Notes under the pieces: generated by a model
The model's database searches: none
Told to the model about the DNA's origin: nothing
The model's input: only the letters and a program-made list of their open reading frames with translations
Translations under genes and position numbers: made by a program
Source of the DNA: Dictyobacter arantiisoli
GTDB lineage: Bacteria; Chloroflexota; Ktedonobacteria; Ktedonobacterales; Ktedonobacteraceae
Length of the DNA: 64,000 nucleotides
Reading direction: 5' to 3'
NCBI RefSeq assembly: GCF_008326305.1
Contig: NZ_BIXY01000007.1
Coordinates: 1 to 64,000, forward strand
Shown: in pieces, positions 17,818 through 26,756 of the stretch
How positions within the stretch are numbered: the first letter of the stretch is position 1
Layout: each line of letters begins with the position of its first letter

Positions 17818-17893
17818 GGGCGACCATACGCTGGCGCTGTTAGCAATCACGCCGGGCAGAACCTGTTCAAGGGCGATCAGCCTCTGGTCGCCC
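17818..17893 (+). promoter_or_regulatory. Competing hairpins between sufD and sufS
   Basis: The right arm TGGTCGCCC (17885-17893) can pair perfectly with GGGCGACCA (17818-17826), or less perfectly with GGGCGATCA (17871-17879). The two pairings exclude each other. The gap of 190 bp is large for this otherwise tight operon, so an RNA element or internal attenuation site is possible. Confidence 0.35.
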
Positions 17894-17973
17894 GCCCCTT
17901 ATGGTTGCTGATATCTCCACATCTTTGCTTTTGCGCGCCCTCTTCGCCAGCAGTCAAGAAGGGTCGCACATCT

Positions 17974-19233
17974 ATGGTTACATCTACATCAAATTCCCTC
18001 GCGGGCCGCACCATTGCCGAGATCCGCAAAGACTTTCCTATCCTTGAGCGCACAGTTCACGGCAACAAGCCTTTTATATTTTTGGATAGTGCCGCCAGTT
18101 CCCAAAAGCCAATTCCTGTCCTGGAGGCCATGGACCACTATTATCGCTACTCCCATGCCAATGTCCATCGCGGCGTTTATGAGGTCAGCGAAGAGGCCAC
18201 CGCGGCCCTGGAAAAGGCACGTGTGAAGATTGCCCGCTTTATCCATGCCCGGCAGAGCAAACAGGTTATCTTTACCCGCAACACCACTGAGGGCATTAAT
18301 CTTGTCGCCTATAGCTGGGGTAGCGCCAATATTCAGGCCGGTGATCTGATTATTCTCACCGAGATGGAGCATCATAGTAATCTGGTGCCGTGGCAGTTGC
18401 TGGCACAGCGCACAGGTGCACGGCTTGAATTCGTACCCGTTACCGATGATGGTCAGTTGCGTCTCGATATCTATACCCAATTGCTGGAACAGCAGCCGAA
18501 ACTGGTTGCCTTTACACAGATGTCGAATGTGCTGGGCACGATTAATCCCGCAAAGGCGATGATCGCTCAAGCCCACGCCGCTGGCGCGGTAGTCCTGCTG
18601 GATGCCGCCCAGAGCGCCCCCCATCTGCCCCTGGATGTGCAAGAATTGGATGCGGATTTTGTTTGCTTCAGCGCGCATAAAATGCTGGGTCCCACTGGCA
18701 TCGGTATCCTCTATGGCAAAAAGGCGTTACTGGAAGCTATGCCCCCCTTCATGGGTGGCGGCGATATGATCCGTACCGTCAAGTTGCACGAGTCCACCTG
18801 GAATGATCTACCCTGGAAGTTTGAGGCAGGCACGCCCGCCATTGCGGAGGCTATCGGCTTTGGCGCAGCCGTGGATTATCTGAACGCCCTGGGTATGGAT
18901 ACCGTGCGGCAGCATGAGCAAGAGATTACCACCTATGCGTTAGAAGCGCTGCAAGCGGTTCCTGGTGTGACGATCTATGGTCCCGAGGCCAGCCTGCGTG
19001 GCGGCGTGATCTCCTTTAATGTTCAGGATGTGCATCCACACGATCTCGCCACAATTCTGGATCAAGAAGTCGGCGTCGCGGTACGCGCTGGCCACCATTG
19101 TGCTCAACCGTTGATGGATCGCTATGATCTGGCGGCAACGGCACGAGCAAGTTTTTACATCTACACAGTCAAAGAAGAAGTTGATATACTGGTACAAGGA
19201 TTACAAAAAGCGCAGCAAATCTTTCACTTCTAA
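17974..19233 (+). CDS. sufS: Cysteine desulfurase SufS
   Basis: This PLP enzyme supplies sulfur from cysteine for Fe-S assembly, handing the persulfide to SufU. The PLP lysine is Lys236 in FSAHKMLGPTG and the catalytic cysteine is Cys376 in RAGHHCAQPLM, the type II (SufS) arrangement. TEMEHHSNLVPWQLLA and LLDAAQSAPH are standard cofactor-site segments. The product is 419 aa, normal length. An upstream in-frame start at 17905 would add 23 residues, but ATG 17974 follows AGAAGGG and fits homologues. sufU follows 50 bp later. Confidence 0.96.
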   Translation: MVTSTSNSLAGRTIAEIRKDFPILERTVHGNKPFIFLDSAASSQKPIPVLEAMDHYYRYSHANVHRGVYEVSEEATAALEKARVKIARFIHARQSKQVIFTRNTTEGINLVAYSWGSANIQAGDLIILTEMEHHSNLVPWQLLAQRTGARLEFVPVTDDGQLRLDIYTQLLEQQPKLVAFTQMSNVLGTINPAKAMIAQAHAAGAVVLLDAAQSAPHLPLDVQELDADFVCFSAHKMLGPTGIGILYGKKALLEAMPPFMGGGDMIRTVKLHESTWNDLPWKFEAGTPAIAEAIGFGAAVDYLNALGMDTVRQHEQEITTYALEALQAVPGVTIYGPEASLRGGVISFNVQDVHPHDLATILDQEVGVAVRAGHHCAQPLMDRYDLAATARASFYIYTVKEEVDILVQGLQKAQQIFHF

Positions 19234-19283
19234 GATCCAGTTGCCAATCATATTCATGTAAAAATAGAAACAAAAGGGGGTGG

Positions 19284-19697
19284 ATGCGTATGTCAATGGA
19301 TTATTATCGCGAATATATCCTGGACCATTACAAAGATCCACGCAATTACGGAACATTAGAATCACCGGATATTCACAGTGAAGATTCCAATCCGCTGTGC
19401 GGCGATCAATTGAACATGGACCTGCAGATTGAAGATGGTCATGTGACGGAGGTACGTTTTCAGGGACGTGGCTGTGCGATCAGTCAGGCTTCTGCCTCTA
19501 TGCTCTCAGAGATGATCGAAGGTAAGACCATCGCGGAGGTTATTGCGCTTGGCAAAGACGATATCCTGGAAGCATTGGGAATACCGATCAGCCCGGCCCG
19601 CTCAAAATGCGCCTTTCTCTCGCTCCGTGTGCTCCATCGCGGACTGGCTATTGCCGGTCTGGAGAAGCCCAACGATGAGGACGACGAGGACGAATAG
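19284..19697 (+). CDS. sufU: SufU sulfur-transfer / scaffold protein
   Basis: SufU accepts persulfide sulfur from SufS through a zinc site in Gram-positive-type SUF systems. The conserved ligands are Cys39 and Asp41 (NPLCGDQ), Cys64 (GRGCAISQAS) and Cys109 (RSKCAFLSLRVL). The insertion of about 20 residues before the last cysteine separates SufU from IscU and is present. The C-terminus is a short acidic tail (DEDDEDE). ATG 19284 follows GGGGG; ATG 19290 is an alternative. The Rieske gene begins 6 bp after the stop. Confidence 0.94.
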   Translation: MRMSMDYYREYILDHYKDPRNYGTLESPDIHSEDSNPLCGDQLNMDLQIEDGHVTEVRFQGRGCAISQASASMLSEMIEGKTIAEVIALGKDDILEALGIPISPARSKCAFLSLRVLHRGLAIAGLEKPNDEDDEDE

Positions 19698-19703
19698 TAG
19701 AAG

Positions 19704-20036
19704 ATGATGTCCGAAGAAGCATTAGAGTATTATAAAGCCGCAGAAATCAGCGAACTGCAAGATGGCAAGGTCCATTCCAGGGAAGTTGATGGCGAATTGA
19801 TCTGTCTGATCAAATTGGATCAGGAGATTGTTGCCTTCACCGACAATTGCACCCATATCAGTGGCCCCCTGAACCAGGGGGAATTTGATGGATGTAGCAT
19901 CACCTGTCCCTGGCATGGTGCGCGTTTTGATGTGCGCACCGGTAAAGTTCTACGTGGTCCTGCGCGTCAAGATCTCTATACCTATACCGTCAAAGTGGAA
20001 GGGGAGACAATTCTTGTTGGACTTCCTCCCGCCTGA
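19704..20036 (+). CDS. Rieske-type 2Fe-2S ferredoxin
   Basis: This 110-residue cytoplasmic Rieske protein is of the NirD/ferredoxin type. It binds a 2Fe-2S cluster through Cys49 and His51 (CTHISGPL) and Cys68 and His71 (CPWHGARFD). As the last gene of the suf operon it may deliver electrons for cluster assembly or be an associated client; this is inference from position. The last seven codons and the region after the stop form one 21-bp hairpin (20007-20065), so the end of the protein is constrained by, or derived from, the terminator. Confidence 0.92.
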   Translation: MMSEEALEYYKAAEISELQDGKVHSREVDGELICLIKLDQEIVAFTDNCTHISGPLNQGEFDGCSITCPWHGARFDVRTGKVLRGPARQDLYTYTVKVEGETILVGLPPA

Positions 20037-20065
20037 TAGGCAGAAGGAAGTCCAACAAGAATTGT
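20007..20065 (+). terminator. suf operon terminator built partly from coding sequence
   Basis: Arms 20007-20027 and 20045-20065 are a perfect 21-bp inverted repeat. The left arm lies inside the Rieske gene and the stop codon (20034-20036) lies in the loop. There is no long T-tract. Confidence 0.85.
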
Positions 20066-20071
20066 AATTCT

Positions 20072-20118
20072 CGGAGACACCCCAAACCCCGGTAATGGGA
20101 CTAACCGTCCCTTTGCAA
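20072..20118. repeat. GC-rich repeat module (ACACCCCAAACCCCGG)
   Basis: This block, running from GACACCCCAAACCCCGG to CCCTTTGCAACCC, recurs with few changes inside the element at 41099-41306 (about 41233-41278). It contains no gene and looks like a fragment of an interspersed repeat. Confidence 0.65.
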
Positions 20119-20196
20119 CCCTTGCAGTTGACAGTTGTGTTCTGTCACCATACAATTTCTCTGATTAATGATTCTCATGCATTGAAAGGATTCCAG

Positions 20197-20796
20197 ATGC
20201 AAGGTCGCTCACATCTTCTGGTTGGACTTGCCGCCGGTGTGGTGATAGATAGCCTCTTTCATATCAGTGGACCCGCTTTGACTGGGGCCCATTATGTCTC
20301 GCTCAATTTGTTGGTGGATAAAGGGGTGTACTATGCTGCAGTCGCCCTGGGAGCACTTTTGCCGGATATCGATAATGCACGCAGTACGTTAGGGCAAAAG
20401 TTGGGTGTGATCAGCAAGGGGATTCAAAGGCTGGCGGGCCATCGGACGTTTTTCCATAGCCTGTTAGGACTGGCCTTTGGCTCAACACTGGCGATTGGCA
20501 TTGAGCGCGTGGTGAGCTATTTATTAGATCTGCGTGGCTATGCCTTTCCGGCAAATTTTGTTTCCAGTTCCCATGTTTTTTTCTTCGGTGTGTTGTTCGG
20601 CTGCATCTTCCATATCGCAGCGGATGCCCTGACACTCGGTGGTGTGCCCTTGCTCTGGCCGTACAAGCAACGCTTTGGTTTTCCGCCCAATTCTCACTGG
20701 CGCTTTCGTACCGGGAGTTGGCCGGAGTTCGTGATTGTCTGGATTATTATGTTTCTGGTTGCAGCCGGTATCTACAACTCTATTATAGTGATTTAA
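20197..20796 (+). CDS. Membrane-bound metal-dependent hydrolase (DUF457/YdjM-like)
   Basis: This 199-residue membrane protein has about four to five hydrophobic helices. It begins MQGRSHLLVGLAAGVVID and carries LLPDIDNARSTLG and GHRTFFHSLLGL, the His/Asp motifs of the YdjM/YbcI family (LexA-binding hydrolase-like). The family is predicted to bind metal; its substrate is not established. ATG 20197 follows AAAGGA; the longer frame from 20095 runs through repeat sequence and is rejected. It is probably cotranscribed with the DUF2079 gene 50 bp downstream. Confidence 0.85.
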   Translation: MQGRSHLLVGLAAGVVIDSLFHISGPALTGAHYVSLNLLVDKGVYYAAVALGALLPDIDNARSTLGQKLGVISKGIQRLAGHRTFFHSLLGLAFGSTLAIGIERVVSYLLDLRGYAFPANFVSSSHVFFFGVLFGCIFHIAADALTLGGVPLLWPYKQRFGFPPNSHWRFRTGSWPEFVIVWIIMFLVAAGIYNSIIVI

Positions 20797-20848
20797 CTCT
20801 ATTACTGGTCATGGAACGGTCGGAAACGGCGGTTTTCTGGCGGCTTTA

Positions 20849-22621
20849 GTGAGTAAGATGATAAAACGTTTTCGCTCTGGCGCATATTTTTCGTTATCAG
20901 CACAAAAACGCCTTGCCTGGCTGCTACTGATTGCCCTGGTAGTGGCCTATATGGTTGCAATGTGCGCTGTATCTATTCTGCGCTATACCACGTTCAAAGC
21001 AACGGCCTTCGACCTGGGCAATATGGATCAGGCAGCCTGGAATACGTTGCACGGCCACCTGTTCGAGTTTACCAATCATTCTTCTAACTGGTATGGGGCT
21101 CCGATTCGTCTGGCGCAACATGTAGAGCCAATCTTTTTTTTGCTCTCCCTATTTTATGTGTTTTTCGCTGATCCACGCACCCTGTTGATCATTCAGACCG
21201 TGGTGCTGGCGGCAGGTGCGATCCCGGTGTTTCTGCTGGCCCGGAAATCGTTACCGACGCTCCCATTGCTGGCTCCATTGATGGCGTTAGGATATCTCCT
21301 GGCTCCTGCTCTGATCGGTGAAAATATCTTTGATTTTCATGCCCTTACCCTGGTGTCATCATTCTTATTGTATGCCGTATTGGCCCTCACTTATCGCCGT
21401 TCTGTCTGGTTTGTCATTTTCTGTATCCTGACAGCCGCCTGCAAGGAAGATATGGGATTGGTGGTCGCGCTGCTGGCCTTGCTAGCCATCTGGAAATATC
21501 GTATTCCACGTCTGGGCGCGATTGTCTGCATCTGCGGCATACTCTGGTCAGCGATTGCGTTTGGGATTATTATGCCGCACTTCAATGTCGGCGCACAACA
21601 AAATAACTTCTGGTATCGCTATCAGGCACTGGGACCTTCGCCAGTGGCCGCTATCTTCAATGTGCTCACCCACCCCTGGATCATCTTTGGCGTCCTGATC
21701 ACCCTGGATCGCGTCTGGTATCTTGCCAGCCTCCTCCGTAGCACCGGCTTCATTGCGTTGCTTGCGCCCGAGTGGTTAATTCCTACCTTGCCTTCACTGG
21801 CAATCAACCTGCTCACCTCTGAATCATTTCAACATAATGGCATCTTTCACTATCATGCAGCCATCATTCCTTTTGTGGTGATTGCAGCCATTCAGGGTAC
21901 ACGACGCCTCTATCTCTACTGGTATGGCTTGCGCGATGAGGAGACTGAACAAGAACTGTACCGCGAAGATGTAGTTTTGGAACGTACAACCTACGCGCCA
22001 GGCAAGCCGATCCCTGGCACAGCCGTAGCAATTACCACTATTTGTAATGCCGCTATCCGTCTCTGGCATGGTATCGCCAAAGGCTGGCGCATGCTGGTCA
22101 CACGTTTGCATCTCACACACGGCTTGAATGCGGGCCATAAGCGCCGGCTGATACTGCGCAGTCGCATGCAGGATCTGGCACACTGGTTGCCTGCCAGCTG
22201 GTTACAGGGCGTGCTGGCAATCTGGTTCGTCTGTATGATCGCGCTCAATCTGGTCGTGATCTGGCCCCAACTCTATAGTTTTTTACCCAACGCTATGCCA
22301 GTCGCACGTCAGCAGCATATCCAACAATTGTTAGATATGATCCCTAAAGATGCCGTTGTATCAGCCAGCGGAACGCTCAATCCTCATCTAACCGAGCGGC
22401 GTTATGTCACAGTGTTCCCTGAACTGACCGTTTCTACCATGACGCCGGGACAGGCAATACCGGTCCAGTATGTGATCGTGGACCTGAATCAGGTTTCTCC
22501 TGAGGATCTTACCTTCTCAGATAACTTCCTGGATATTCTGAACCAGATCCAGCACACAGGAGAATTTCGTCCGCTTGCACAGGCCGATGGAGTTATACTT
22601 TTAGTAAGGGCGAAACCATAG
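20849..22621 (+). CDS. DUF2079 polytopic membrane protein
   Basis: This is a membrane protein of about 590 residues in the DUF2079 family, related in layout to GT-C-type membrane glycosyltransferases. It has an N-terminal TM helix, then FDLGNMDQAAWNTLHGHLFEFTNH, the hallmark segment of the family, followed by about ten hydrophobic helices. The loop at about 370-460 is hydrophilic and basic, and the C-terminal domain of about 120 residues is soluble (ending VILLVRAKP). No catalytic role is established; sugar transfer at the membrane is an inference from fold relatives. GTG 20849 or ATG 20858 may be the start. Confidence 0.85.
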   Translation: MSKMIKRFRSGAYFSLSAQKRLAWLLLIALVVAYMVAMCAVSILRYTTFKATAFDLGNMDQAAWNTLHGHLFEFTNHSSNWYGAPIRLAQHVEPIFFLLSLFYVFFADPRTLLIIQTVVLAAGAIPVFLLARKSLPTLPLLAPLMALGYLLAPALIGENIFDFHALTLVSSFLLYAVLALTYRRSVWFVIFCILTAACKEDMGLVVALLALLAIWKYRIPRLGAIVCICGILWSAIAFGIIMPHFNVGAQQNNFWYRYQALGPSPVAAIFNVLTHPWIIFGVLITLDRVWYLASLLRSTGFIALLAPEWLIPTLPSLAINLLTSESFQHNGIFHYHAAIIPFVVIAAIQGTRRLYLYWYGLRDEETEQELYREDVVLERTTYAPGKPIPGTAVAITTICNAAIRLWHGIAKGWRMLVTRLHLTHGLNAGHKRRLILRSRMQDLAHWLPASWLQGVLAIWFVCMIALNLVVIWPQLYSFLPNAMPVARQQHIQQLLDMIPKDAVVSASGTLNPHLTERRYVTVFPELTVSTMTPGQAIPVQYVIVDLNQVSPEDLTFSDNFLDILNQIQHTGEFRPLAQADGVILLVRAKP

Positions 22622-22722
22622 CGCAGCGGTAAAAAAGAATGTTATAATTTTGACAAGATCAGCTTCTGCTGTTCATACGTGTTTAAGCGAGCTTGACTAC
22701 AAATAGATGAGAGGATTGCAGG

Positions 22723-23220
22723 ATGCGCAAGGACCCATCATATCCAGATGAACCGAACCGTGCCCTACCACCAACTGATGTGCTACCACAGCGTAGACGC
22801 ATGGAGGATTTACCTCCTAAGCCCGCGCCACAACCAATGCCTGCACCAGTAGAATCGGTGTCGGCGGTCGAGAGCGCAGAGACACGCCAGGAAGAGGCCC
22901 GGACGGTACGTTATGCTATCGGCAAGCTGAACGATTTTCTTCAGTGGTTTTTGATCGTATTAGAAGTCGCCTTAATCATTCGTTTTTTCCTGAAATTAAT
23001 CGGAGCACTACAGATAAACCTATTCGTAGGTTTTCTCTACGCGCTCACTGATATTGTACTCTTCCCATTTTCCAACATTGTGAACTCGCTCAAGTTACGC
23101 TCCGGTCAAGAATTCGAATGGTCCACCTTGATCGCGATGCTCATCTACTGGTTAATCTTCTGGGCCATACGACGTTTCCTTCGCATCCTTATATCCAGTC
23201 CAGATGAAGTCGCCAGTTAA
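22723..23220 (+). CDS. YggT-family membrane protein
   Basis: This 165-residue protein has a disordered, Pro-rich N-terminus of about 65 residues, followed by two hydrophobic segments of the YggT type (LIVLEVALIIRFFLKLIGAL; FSTLIAMLIYWLIFWAI with FPFSNIVNSL between them). Family members are small integral membrane proteins, sometimes linked to osmotic tolerance or cell-envelope growth. ATG 22723 follows GAGGATTGCAGG. A stem-loop terminator follows at 23255. Confidence 0.85.
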   Translation: MRKDPSYPDEPNRALPPTDVLPQRRRMEDLPPKPAPQPMPAPVESVSAVESAETRQEEARTVRYAIGKLNDFLQWFLIVLEVALIIRFFLKLIGALQINLFVGFLYALTDIVLFPFSNIVNSLKLRSGQEFEWSTLIAMLIYWLIFWAIRRFLRILISSPDEVAS

Positions 23221-23254
23221 ATAATAGAAAACACTCATACCATTCTTGACCTTC

Positions 23255-23298
23255 ACACATTGAAAGATTTTTTTGCACAAAAAGATCTTTCAATGTGT
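23255..23298 (+). terminator. Terminator after yggT-like gene
   Basis: Arms ACACATTGAAAGAT (23255-23268) and 23285-23298 form a 14-bp perfect stem with a T-rich loop. Confidence 0.75.
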
Positions 23299-23743
23299 CG
23301 GACTCCCATCCCCATCAGGTTCTTACTGTTTGACCTGCGGGCAGGCGCATGCGCGCCTGCGCCCTTTTTAGTGTGTGGTGCTGGAAAGGTGCTACGCACC
23401 TTTCCAGCACCACACACTAAAAACTGTTTTGAGCACCGCAGGTGTGAAAGCTCATGCATAGAGATCGTGGAGAGCATGGGAGACTGGTACACTCTTTGAA
23501 TGTGCCAGTCTCCCTGTATCATCGGGATCTTGCTGGCAGGCGCTTACGCGCCTGCGCCCTTTTTAGTGTGTAGTGGAGAAAAGGTTCTTCGAACCTTTTC
23601 TCCACTACACACTAAAAAGATGTTTGAGCACCACAAGTGCAAAAGCTCATACATAGAGATCGTGGAGAGCATGGGAGGCTGACACACTCTTTGATCTTTT
23701 TGTACAAATTATCAAAAAAGGCGCAGGCGCTCAAGCGCCTGCC
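23299..23743. repeat. Fold-back repeat family A, two full copies and one partial
   Basis: The first copy has a 28-bp stem (23365-23392 / 23396-23423, loop TAC). The second has a 28-bp stem with different sequence (23560-23587 / 23591-23618, loop TTC). Both are preceded by GC-rich hairpins. Between them, about 23476-23514, lies another inverted repeat (GGGAGACTGGTACA and its near complement). The 19-bp terminal repeat TGGGAGGCTGACACACTCT is at 23672-23690. A lone GC-rich hairpin follows at 23720-23743. Open frames in this region are translations of the repeat and not genes. Confidence 0.85.
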
Positions 23744-23850
23744 TATACGTGAGCATAAAGATGTATAAGAAGCATTAATTTTGTTGTGGCAGTGCATAAT
23801 GGTAGTGTTGATGCGATGTCAGTGGAAGTTGTGGAGAAAGATCTTTTTGT

Positions 23851-25701
23851 ATGCATATCTGGACTTTTTTTAAACGTCGATGCTTCCCCAATTTACTGCT
23901 CTTGTTACTGATTGGGATGCTCGTTGATGGAATGGGAAACGCGCTACACAATCCTACCTCACAGGCGCTGGCAGCAGGATCTCTAGAGCAGACGTTTGCA
24001 CAGGCGGCCCTGGATTTTAAGGTACCAGCTCCTCTACTGAAGGCGATCTGTTATCTGGAAGGTCGTTTGAGCAATCATGGTGGGACGCCGAGTGTCGATC
24101 AGGGATATGGCTGTATGCATCTTCTGGCCAATCAACATCATGCAACACTTATCCCGGCAGCACGAGCCTTAAACAGAGCTCCCGATGCATTGAAGACAAG
24201 TCTAACATTGAATATTCGTGGTGGCGCTGCGGTTCTCCATGCATATCAACAACGTCTCTCGCCTGCTGGAGTGCCAGGAACGACACTCTCGCCGCATGTC
24301 TGGTCCGCTGTACTGGTTGTGTATAGTGGTGCAGGTGATGCCAATATAGCAGCTATGTACGTTCATGAGATCTATCATATCCTGCACACTGGCTTTATAG
24401 CCATGGCAGAGACGGGCGAACGGGTGATACTGCCACCACAAGCAGTATCCCTACCCGCGCTGGCTTCTCCATGGACCACGTCCCACATGCGGAACAATAT
24501 CGTTGGCGCATTAGGACAGATGTCATCAGCCTTACCAGCCATAGCCAATCTGCCAAAAGGATGTGTGAACGATGGACAGACCGACTATCCAGGTGCCATC
24601 GATTGTATAGTCAAGCCAAAGATCTTTGATTGTAATCGCGTAAAGGACAATGCTCCCTGCACCTATGAAAGCGCATTGCGTCCAGTCGCGTATCCTGTGG
24701 ATTTTGTGGTGATCCACGATGTCGAAGGGACGGCATGGGAGGCAATAAATACGTTCCATGATGTGCATAACGGAGTAAGCTCACATTACGTCGTTGATAC
24801 TGATGGCACCATCTATCAATTGGTTCACGATTCAGATATCGCCTATCATGCTGGCAATTACTGGTATAATCAGCATGCCATTGGCATTGAACATGCGGGC
24901 TATGCGGAGAACGGTTATCAATGGTTTAACGCAACCCAATATCTGGCCTCGGCAAGATTGACGGCGTATTTGCTCAACAAATTTCATCTCCCATTGGATC
25001 GAACCCATGTCATCGGACATGGAGATATTCCAGCTCCATCACTTTCGCTCACACCCAACCATACCGATCCCGGTCCTTACTGGCTATGGGATTATTATTT
25101 CAAACTGATTAATCAATCGGGTATTCCCTATACACAGGAAGCCTTTAATCCTACCATCATCACTGCCCATCCCATGACTGATCTCTTACCATTGGGCACG
25201 CAAGGCCAGGAAGCAGCGCTCAATTATAATTTCATTAAGCTCTACAATGGTCCCAGTACCGCATCAGGACAGATACCGCAGGCCCCCGGGGATAGTATTT
25301 TAAATGAGACGGGCAATGTAGAACCGGGCATCAGTTATGCCTATACTAATTTCGCATGGGATGCCGCCGGAAGCGGACAGATGATGTATCAAATCTGGTA
25401 TGGAACGGAGAGCCACCTTCATGGCGATAAACCAGGACATCTGGCAAGTGCGCGTCTGGTGTGGCTGGCACTCAAGCCGCAGAATGTCTCACACGGCATA
25501 GGTATTGCGCTTTCGATGGGCGATGCGGCAAAAATTTACAGTAAACCAACGCTGGACAGTGACTACCAGATTGGAGATGCGCCACCGGGCGCGCTCTTTG
25601 TCTCCGGCATGACATGGCATGATCCCGAAACAGGCGATTGGTACGAGATCAATTTTAACCATCGCCAGGGCTGGATCTCAGAAGCAGATGTGGCATTTTA
25701 G
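23851..25701 (+). CDS. Secreted N-acetylmuramoyl-L-alanine amidase, multidomain
   Basis: This 616-residue cell-wall hydrolase is exported by an N-terminal signal (basic KRR, LLLLLLIGMLV, cleavage near SQALAA). The first domain (residues 45-190) resembles a lysozyme/transglycosylase-like module: LLKAICYLEGRLSNHGGTPS, QGYGCMHL, LNIRGGAAVLHAY. The central Amidase_2 domain (about 285-420) carries the zinc ligands in FVVIHDVEGT, AIGIEHAGY and THVIGHGDIP, and cuts the amide between MurNAc and the stem peptide. The C-terminal part (about 445-616) holds two beta-rich modules, the last SH3-like (AKIYSKPTLDSDYQIG...WISEADVAF). It is a stand-alone gene, preceded by the repeat cluster. Confidence 0.9.
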   Translation: MHIWTFFKRRCFPNLLLLLLIGMLVDGMGNALHNPTSQALAAGSLEQTFAQAALDFKVPAPLLKAICYLEGRLSNHGGTPSVDQGYGCMHLLANQHHATLIPAARALNRAPDALKTSLTLNIRGGAAVLHAYQQRLSPAGVPGTTLSPHVWSAVLVVYSGAGDANIAAMYVHEIYHILHTGFIAMAETGERVILPPQAVSLPALASPWTTSHMRNNIVGALGQMSSALPAIANLPKGCVNDGQTDYPGAIDCIVKPKIFDCNRVKDNAPCTYESALRPVAYPVDFVVIHDVEGTAWEAINTFHDVHNGVSSHYVVDTDGTIYQLVHDSDIAYHAGNYWYNQHAIGIEHAGYAENGYQWFNATQYLASARLTAYLLNKFHLPLDRTHVIGHGDIPAPSLSLTPNHTDPGPYWLWDYYFKLINQSGIPYTQEAFNPTIITAHPMTDLLPLGTQGQEAALNYNFIKLYNGPSTASGQIPQAPGDSILNETGNVEPGISYAYTNFAWDAAGSGQMMYQIWYGTESHLHGDKPGHLASARLVWLALKPQNVSHGIGIALSMGDAAKIYSKPTLDSDYQIGDAPPGALFVSGMTWHDPETGDWYEINFNHRQGWISEADVAF

Positions 25702-25817
25702 CGAGCGCGCATGGATCACTTTAGATAAACTCAACAGAAATCAATCCAAGAATGTGAGAAGCAATCTACCACACCTGTTGGCGATGTGATATACTTTTTG
25801 CTACCAGGAGGTGCATT

Positions 25818-26756
25818 TTGGACGACTTGAGTATCTTCAGTGGGAATGCAAACCGCCCGCTGGCAGCAGCCATCTGTCGACATCTGCGCATTCCACTTGG
25901 TGATGCAGATGTTTTTCAGTTTAGTAACGAGAATATTTTCGTAAAAATCAATGAGAATGTTCGCGGTCGAGATGTTTTTGTCATTCAACCATTCAGTTCA
26001 CCTGTCAACCGTTCGATCATGGAATTGTTGATTATGCTGGATGCTTTGAAACGAGCATCAGCGGCACGTATTACCGCTGTCATTCCCTATTATGCGTATG
26101 GGCGTACGGATAAAAAGGATCAACCGCGTGTGCCGATTACGGCACGCCTGATCGCGGATTGCATCACAGTCGCTGGGGCAGATCGCGTTCTGACCATGGA
26201 TATGCACGCAGGACAGATCCAGGGCTTTTTTAACATTCCAGTGGACGAGTTGACTGCTCAGATTACCCAGGCTCGTTACTTCGCAGATAAAAATATGGAG
26301 AACTTTACCGTCGTATCGGCTGACGAGGGCTTTGCGAAAAAAGCTCGCAAACTGGCGGATCGTCTGGATGCACCTCTCGCCATCGTGGAGAAGAGACGTC
26401 TGGGAAATAATGGCGTCACCGAGGCAATGGGCATTATTGGCAATGTCGCAGGACGCAATGTACTGATTGTTGATGATGAGATTGATACAGCTGGTTCCTT
26501 AACCCAGGCCGTACGCGTAGTGCAAGAGCAAGGCGCGTTGGATATCTATTGTTGTGCCACCCATGGTATTTTCTCAGGCACAGCCATTGAACGCCTCAAT
26601 AAAGCTCCGATTAAAGAGATTGTGGTAACCGATTCTATCCCATCTCCTGAGCCAGAGCGCTTGCCCAATTTGACTGTACTCTCTGTTGCGGAAATGATCG
26701 CAGGGACCATCAGTCGTATCCACGATGGTCGTTCAGTATCCGAGTTATTCTGGTAG
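25818..26756 (+). CDS. prs: Ribose-phosphate pyrophosphokinase
   Basis: The enzyme makes PRPP from ribose-5-phosphate and ATP for nucleotide, His and Trp synthesis. It is 312 aa, normal. The flexible loop YAYGRTDKKDQPRVPITARLIAD, the metal-binding DMHAGQIQGFF and the PRPP loop VLIVDDEIDTAGSLTQA are intact. The start is TTG 25818, chosen because AGGAGG precedes it by exactly 6 nt and the N-terminus then matches the family (LSIFSGNANRPLAAAIC). PRPP from here would feed Hpt, encoded 22 kb away. Confidence 0.96.
   Translation: MDDLSIFSGNANRPLAAAICRHLRIPLGDADVFQFSNENIFVKINENVRGRDVFVIQPFSSPVNRSIMELLIMLDALKRASAARITAVIPYYAYGRTDKKDQPRVPITARLIADCITVAGADRVLTMDMHAGQIQGFFNIPVDELTAQITQARYFADKNMENFTVVSADEGFAKKARKLADRLDAPLAIVEKRRLGNNGVTEAMGIIGNVAGRNVLIVDDEIDTAGSLTQAVRVVQEQGALDIYCCATHGIFSGTAIERLNKAPIKEIVVTDSIPSPEPERLPNLTVLSVAEMIAGTISRIHDGRSVSELFW

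Noticed and set aside
23253-23682. Several short open frames with repeated FLVCGAGKV-like sequence
   Set aside because: They are produced by family A hairpins read in different frames, and similar peptides appear at each copy.
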